DNA from: Clostridiales bacterium
Lineage (GTDB): Bacteria > Bacillota > Clostridia > Christensenellales > Pumilibacteraceae
DNA length: 8,258 bases
Direction: 5' to 3'
Assembly: GCA_029069015.1 (NCBI GenBank)
Contig: JAIEBL010000029.1
Location: 1 to 8,258, forward strand
Below, piece after piece: positions 4,832 to 8,258 of the stretch. The first letter of the stretch is position 1. Every line of letters starts with the position of its first letter. The notes beneath the pieces are model-generated. The model made no database searches and had not been told where the DNA came from. It saw only the letters and a list, made by a program, of their open reading frames with translations. Both the position numbers and the translations under genes were made by a program.

Positions 4832-7246
4832 CTACTGCGAAACCGTGATTTCGCCGTCTCTCACGCCTACTTTCACAACGACGCCGTCATGCACTCTGCC
4901 GTCCAAAATCGCTTCGGCGATCGCATCTTCCACGCACTGCTCGATGACGCGGCGAAGAGGCCGCGCGCCGTATTCGGGATCGTACCCGCGCGTCACGATG
5001 GCGTCCATGGCGGCTTCGGAAATATCGAGCGTGATACCGCGATCGGCAAGCGATTTTTCCACGTTTCCGAGCATGATAAGCGCAATTTTGCGAATATCGT
5101 CCTTGGCAAGGTGGTGGAAAATGCTCACAACGTCGATTCTGTTGATAAATTCGGGCTTAAAACGCCGTTTGAGCGCCTCGGTCAGCACTTCTTCGGTGCG
5201 TTTTTCGTCGGGCGCGTCCGCCGCAAGCGATGAAAAGCCAAGACTACGGTTTGCTTTGAGGTCTTCTACGCCAACGTTGCTCGTCATAATGATGATCGTA
5301 TTTTTGAACGAAACCGTCCTGCCCTGCCCATCCGTCATGCGGCCGTCGTCTAAGATCTGCAAGAGCGCGTTGTATACGTCGGGGTGCGCCTTTTCGATTT
5401 CGTCAAACAGCACCACCGAATAGGGCTTGCGCCGCACCTGTTCGGTCAACTGTCCGCCGTCGTCGAAACCTACGTATCCCGGAGGTGCGCCGATGAGCTT
5501 ACTCACAGAATGCGATTCCATATATTCGGACATATCCAACCGGATCACGGCGTTTTCATCGTCGAACATCGCCTGACCGAGCGCTTTCGTAAGTTCGGTT
5601 TTGCCCACGCCCGTAGGGCCTAAGAACAGGAACGTGCCGATCGGACGGTTCGCGTCTTTGAGTCCCGCGCGGGCACGGCGGATCGCCTTGCTGACCGCAA
5701 CGACCGCGCCGTCCTGCCCAATGACCCGCTTATGAAGCTCTTCTTCCAAATGGACGAGCCGTTGCGTTTCGCTTTCGGTCAGCTTCGTGACGGGTATTTT
5801 CGTCCACTTACTGACAACTTCGGCGATCTGCTCCGGGCCGATCGTGCCGCTTGCGTACTCTGTGTTTTTACTCCAAGTCAGCTTCATTTCCTCGGCGCTT
5901 GCGTTCAACTGTTTGAGTTTATCGCGCAGTTTTCCCGCTTCCAAAAAGTCTTCGTGAAAAATCGCTTCCCGCTTTTTTTGCTCACATTGGCGGATTTCTT
6001 CTTCCAACTCTTTTAAGCCCGCGGGTGCGGTGTTGCCACTCACTTTCGCTTTACTCATCGCTTCGTCGATAAGGTCGATGGCTTTATCGGGCAAAAAGCG
6101 GTCGGTAATATAGCGGTCGGAAAGCTTCGCCGCCGCCACGAGCGCGTCGTCCGAAATTTTCACCTTATGGAACGCCTCGTAGTTTTCGCGCAGTCCCCGT
6201 AAGATTTCTATGGTATCGTCTACCGAAGGCGGATCGACGATAATGGGCTGAAAGCGGCGCTCTAACGCTTTGTCCGTTTCGATAAACTTGCGGTACTCGT
6301 CCGTCGTCGTCGCGCCGATGGTCTGCATTTCGCCGCGAGCAAGGTAGGGTTTTAAAATATCCGCGGGCGATACCTCGCCCTCTTTGCTGCCCGCCTGCGC
6401 AAGCGTATGCAATTCGTCGATAAATACGATGATATTCTGCTGCGATTTGATGGTGTCGATCGCATTTTTGAGCTTTTCTTCCAATGCGCCGCGGTACTTC
6501 GTGCCCGCCATGAGTGACCCCAGATCCAGACTGAACACGATTTTGTTGCGGAGAAGTTCGGGGACGCTTCCCTCAACGATAGCTTTGCAAAGCCCTTCCA
6601 CCACCGCGCTTTTGCCTACCCCCGGTTCGCCGATAAGCACGGGATTGTTCTTGGTTTTGCGGCACAAAATCTCGATAATACGTTCGATTTCGCCCTTGCG
6701 GCCGATGATCGGGTCGATTTTATGTTCGCGGGCGCGTTGCGTCATATCGATTCCGAGGTCGGCAAGCTGCGGCGGCAAAGTACCCACATTTGATTTCCCG
6801 CCTTGCGTGTTGCTTTCTTGCCTACCTTCCATCGCTGCGGAAAGCGCCCGCATAATGCCGCTTACGTTCATTTTTGCGACGTTCGCCAAAATGGTATAGG
6901 CGTACGACGTGGGGTCTTGCAACAGACAGTACAAAAGTTGTTCGCACGATACCGAAAAACTGCCCTGCGCCTGACTTGCCTGCTGTGCCATGATAAACGT
7001 TTGCTTCACACGGGGCGATAAATCGACGCCGCGCAAGTCGGCTACGTGATCCGATTCCTCGAAAACCAAAATAAGAATTTTTTCCGTAAGCCCGTTTTGG
7101 CGCAAAATATTGCCCGCCGCGCTTTCGGTTTTTAATATGCCGTATAAAATGTGCTCGCTGCCGATGACGGGGTTACTGTATTCCTTTGCCGCCGCTTGCG
7201 CATATTCGATTGCTTTATGAAGATTGTCCGTAATGGGAAATTGCAT
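4832..7246 (-). CDS. clpC: ClpC-type AAA+ unfoldase, ATP-binding Clp subunit
   Basis: An 804-residue Hsp100 unfoldase that delivers proteins, including arginine-phosphorylated ones, to the ClpP protease. Domains in order: paired N-terminal Clp_N repeats (about 1-140); a polar linker; AAA-1 with Walker A GEPGVGKS (206-213), Walker B IIVFIDE (272-278) and arginine-finger region ERR (329-331); a short UVR-like coiled middle domain (about 413-449, [15 protein letters not shown]...[12 protein letters not shown]), which marks ClpC rather than ClpB; AAA-2 with Walker A GPTGVGKT (543-550), Walker B VVLFDE (611-616) and TSNVG; a ClpP-docking loop with LGF (669-671); and sensor-2 GARPLRR (760-766). All catalytic motifs are intact. 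The start is set at the ATG at 7246 because GAGGTG (7253-7258) lies 6 bases before it; the alternative GTG at 7255 is buried in that site. It sits 75 bases after mcsB on the same strand. Confidence 0.96.
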   Translation of the reverse strand: MQFPITDNLHKAIEYAQAAAKEYSNPVIGSEHILYGILKTESAAGNILRQNGLTEKILILVFEESDHVADLRGVDLSPRVKQTFIMAQQASQAQGSFSVSCEQLLYCLLQDPTSYAYTILANVAKMNVSGIMRALSAAMEGRQESNTQGGKSNVGTLPPQLADLGIDMTQRAREHKIDPIIGRKGEIERIIEILCRKTKNNPVLIGEPGVGKSAVVEGLCKAIVEGSVPELLRNKIVFSLDLGSLMAGTKYRGALEEKLKNAIDTIKSQQNIIVFIDELHTLAQAGSKEGEVSPADILKPYLARGEMQTIGATTTDEYRKFIETDKALERRFQPIIVDPPSVDDTIEILRGLRENYEAFHKVKISDDALVAAAKLSDRYITDRFLPDKAIDLIDEAMSKAKVSGNTAPAGLKELEEEIRQCEQKKREAIFHEDFLEAGKLRDKLKQLNASAEEMKLTWSKNTEYASGTIGPEQIAEVVSKWTKIPVTKLTESETQRLVHLEEELHKRVIGQDGAVVAVSKAIRRARAGLKDANRPIGTFLFLGPTGVGKTELTKALGQAMFDDENAVIRLDMSEYMESHSVSKLIGAPPGYVGFDDGGQLTEQVRRKPYSVVLFDEIEKAHPDVYNALLQILDDGRMTDGQGRTVSFKNTIIIMTSNVGVEDLKANRSLGFSSLAADAPDEKRTEEVLTEALKRRFKPEFINRIDVVSIFHHLAKDDIRKIALIMLGNVEKSLADRGITLDISEAAMDAIVTRGYDPEYGARPLRRVIEQCVEDAIAEAILDGRVHDGVVVKVGVRDGEITVSQ

Positions 7247-7251
7247 ATCAC

Positions 7252-7259
7252 TCACCTCT
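7252..7259 (-). promoter_or_regulatory. clpC ribosome binding site
   Basis: AGAGGTGA on the minus strand, with its core six bases before the ATG at 7246. The GTG at 7255-7253 is part of this site, so starting there would leave no usable Shine-Dalgarno. This shortens the protein by three residues, to begin MQFPITDNL. Confidence 0.8.
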
Positions 7260-7282
7260 TTCTATCGCTTTTTGAGTTTTTC

Positions 7283-7309
7283 GGGCGCACACGCTCTTTC
7301 GCCGCGCCC
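7283..7309 (-). other. GC-rich stem between mcsB and clpC
   Basis: GGGCGC (7283-7288) and GCGCCC (7304-7309) are perfect inverted arms 15 bases apart, in the 75-base gap between the two operon genes. On the minus strand the stem is followed by GAAAAAC rather than a T-run, so full termination is not expected. It could stabilise or punctuate the mcsB part of a polycistronic mRNA. This is weakly supported. Confidence 0.3.
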
Positions 7310-7321
7310 CCAACACTATTT

Positions 7322-8209
7322 TCAACGTTTACAAATGTTTTTAAGCGTTTTGGATACGTATAACGCGCGGAAAATGTCCCGTCCCGCCGCATCCAGCTCT
7401 TTTCCGCTGAGGTTGAGAACGTTGGCGGGTTGCCCTTCCGTAACGAGTTTTTCGAGACGCAAAGGATCGGAGACCTTTAAAATGCCGTAGTATACACCGA
7501 GTTTTACGAGCGCAAGCAAGCTCATAAACTCCTGCGTATTCAGTTTGTAGGCGTTGCACAAAATGCCGTACGCGCGCTGAATTTTGTCCCTGAGCTCGCT
7601 TCCGCCCGACGCAAGCAACGCTTCCCGCGCATGCAGTTCGGCATCGGCAATATGCCCGATCGAGGCCTGCACGGAAGAGAGAATGTCGTGCTCGGATACG
7701 CCAAGCGTCTTTTGGTTGGAAATCTGGTACAGAAGCCCTTCCGCTTCGCTACCCTCGCCGTAAACGCCGCGAATCGCCATATTGAACCGCGCCACCGTGC
7801 GCACGCAATTTTCCAAATTGTGCGTCAGGCTCAGCCCCGGCAAGAACATCATGGCGGACGCCCGCATGCCCGTACCCACGTTCGTAGGGCAAGCCGTAAG
7901 GTAGCCGAACTTCTTATCGTAAGCATAGGTCACTTCGCCGGCAATCACGTCGTCAAGCTGATTCACCGAATCGTACGCGTCCAAAAGCCGAAAACCGGGC
8001 AAAATGCATTGCGCACGAATGTGATCCTCTTCGTTTACCATGATACTGCGCGTTTCGCTGTCGTCGATAATCGCCGCGCCGTACGGACTTTCCAGCAAGT
8101 CCGCGCTGATCAGATGCTTTTCTTTTAAGACATTGCCGTCGATTTCGCTGATGTTTGACATGCGGTAGAGGTTGAAAGCCCCGTTTTTCTCCGCTTCGCT
8201 GCCCCTTCC
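7322..8209 (-). CDS. mcsB: Protein-arginine kinase McsB, 5'-truncated by contig end
   Basis: The C-terminal 295 residues of McsB, which phosphorylates arginines on misfolded proteins and repressors (CtsR in Bacillus) and so marks them for ClpC-ClpP. Numbering from the first genuine residue, phosphagen-kinase-fold motifs include EKHLIS, the active-site NEEDH (59-63), the nucleotide/guanidino-site CPTNVGTGMRAS (107-118), GEGSEA (151-156) and QISNQKTLG. Near the end is RDIFRA (277-282), the RDxxRA phosphoarginine-binding motif. From memory of Bacillus McsB (about 363 residues), some 65 N-terminal residues are missing, including the SSRIRLARN segment. The open frame appears to continue to an ATG at 8245, but its first 12 residues (MSRGLGDVYKSQ) are translated sequencing adapter, not protein. 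The usual operon partners ctsR and mcsA would lie beyond this end. clpC follows 75 bases downstream with no clear terminator, consistent with one stress operon. Confidence 0.95.
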   Translation of the reverse strand, partial: GRGSEAEKNGAFNLYRMSNISEIDGNVLKEKHLISADLLESPYGAAIIDDSETRSIMVNEEDHIRAQCILPGFRLLDAYDSVNQLDDVIAGEVTYAYDKKFGYLTACPTNVGTGMRASAMMFLPGLSLTHNLENCVRTVARFNMAIRGVYGEGSEAEGLLYQISNQKTLGVSEHDILSSVQASIGHIADAELHAREALLASGGSELRDKIQRAYGILCNAYKLNTQEFMSLLALVKLGVYYGILKVSDPLRLEKLVTEGQPANVLNLSGKELDAAGRDIFRALYVSKTLKNICKR

Positions 8210-8258
8210 CTGACTCTTATAAACATCTCCGAGCCCACGAGACATCTCAGGATATCGT
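8210..8258. other. Illumina Nextera adapter read-through, not genomic
   Basis: Bases 8210-8228 match the Nextera mosaic end CTGTCTCTTATACACATCT at 17 of 19 positions (T to A at 8213, C to A at 8222). Bases 8229-8243 match CCGAGCCCACGAGAC exactly. Then comes an 8-base i7-like index, ATCTCAGG (8244-8251), and ATATCGT (8252-8258), which differs by one base from the start of the P7 tail, ATCTCGT. The order and lengths are exactly those of a read running through its insert into the adapter. These bases should be trimmed. Confidence 0.97.

Noticed and set aside
4704..5423. A 239-codon plus-strand frame running from the end of paralogue 2 into clpC
   Set aside because: It overlaps paralogue 2 and lies antisense to the conserved AAA-2 part of clpC, crosses the bidirectional terminator, and is low-complexity Ser/Ala-rich in the manner of shadow frames.
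7631..8128. A 165-codon plus-strand frame across mcsB
   Set aside because: It is antisense to conserved McsB motifs, with Arg/His-rich composition and no start signals.
8210..8258. Possible transposon end, because the mosaic end is a Tn5-derived sequence
   Set aside because: The mosaic end is followed directly by the read-2 adapter, an index and the P7 start, which occur only in sequencing libraries.

Overview
The window looks like a contig from an uncultured Bacillota (Firmicutes), probably of the Clostridia, recovered from short-read data. The evidence is a long-form ribosome hibernation factor, a ClpC-type unfoldase with a UVR-like insert next to a McsB protein-arginine kinase, a short Firmicutes-type glucose-6-phosphate isomerase, and strong AGGAGG-like ribosome binding sites with SigA-type promoters. 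Housekeeping genes are moderately GC-rich (about 55% in a line I counted). A central two-gene insert is clearly AT-rich (33-40% in two lines counted). Species cannot be told from sequence alone.

Layout. Positions 1-50 hold a palindromic intergenic element, cut by the window edge, that resembles the widespread TGTCATTGC...GCAATC repeat. From 2619 down to 51, on the minus strand, a clear promoter drives a 66-residue protein of unknown function, then pgi, then a sugar-phosphate isomerase/epimerase-like TIM-barrel protein. These form one probable transcription unit. From 3416 down to about 2689, on the minus strand, hpf is a single-gene unit with its own promoter, a hairpin at the very 5' end of its mRNA, and a large terminator. 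Diverging from it on the plus strand, a near-consensus promoter (TTGACA, 17 bp, TGATAAAAT) drives two tandem paralogues (3557-4147 and 4196-4768). Each has two N-terminal membrane segments and a shared cytosolic domain. A bidirectional terminator at about 4771-4825 separates them from the convergent mcsB-clpC operon on the minus strand (8209 down to 4832).

How the genes work together. mcsB and clpC belong to arginine-phosphorylation-marked protein quality control: McsB tags proteins and ClpC unfolds them for ClpP. hpf dimerises idle ribosomes under stress or starvation. pgi and its neighbour are carbon metabolism. The paralogue pair is the only accessory-looking part, and its function is unknown.

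Data quality. The last 49 bases (8210-8258) are not genomic. They match the Illumina Nextera mosaic end, the read-2 adapter, an 8-base index and the start of the P7 tail, with three substitutions. The apparent N-terminus of the mcsB reading frame (MSRGLGDVYKSQ) is translated adapter; the true gene runs off the contig end. Two other apparent starts should be moved: clpC to the ATG at 7246, and the first paralogue to the ATG at 3557. I found no CRISPR array, tRNA, rRNA, insertion sequence or convincing new defence system.
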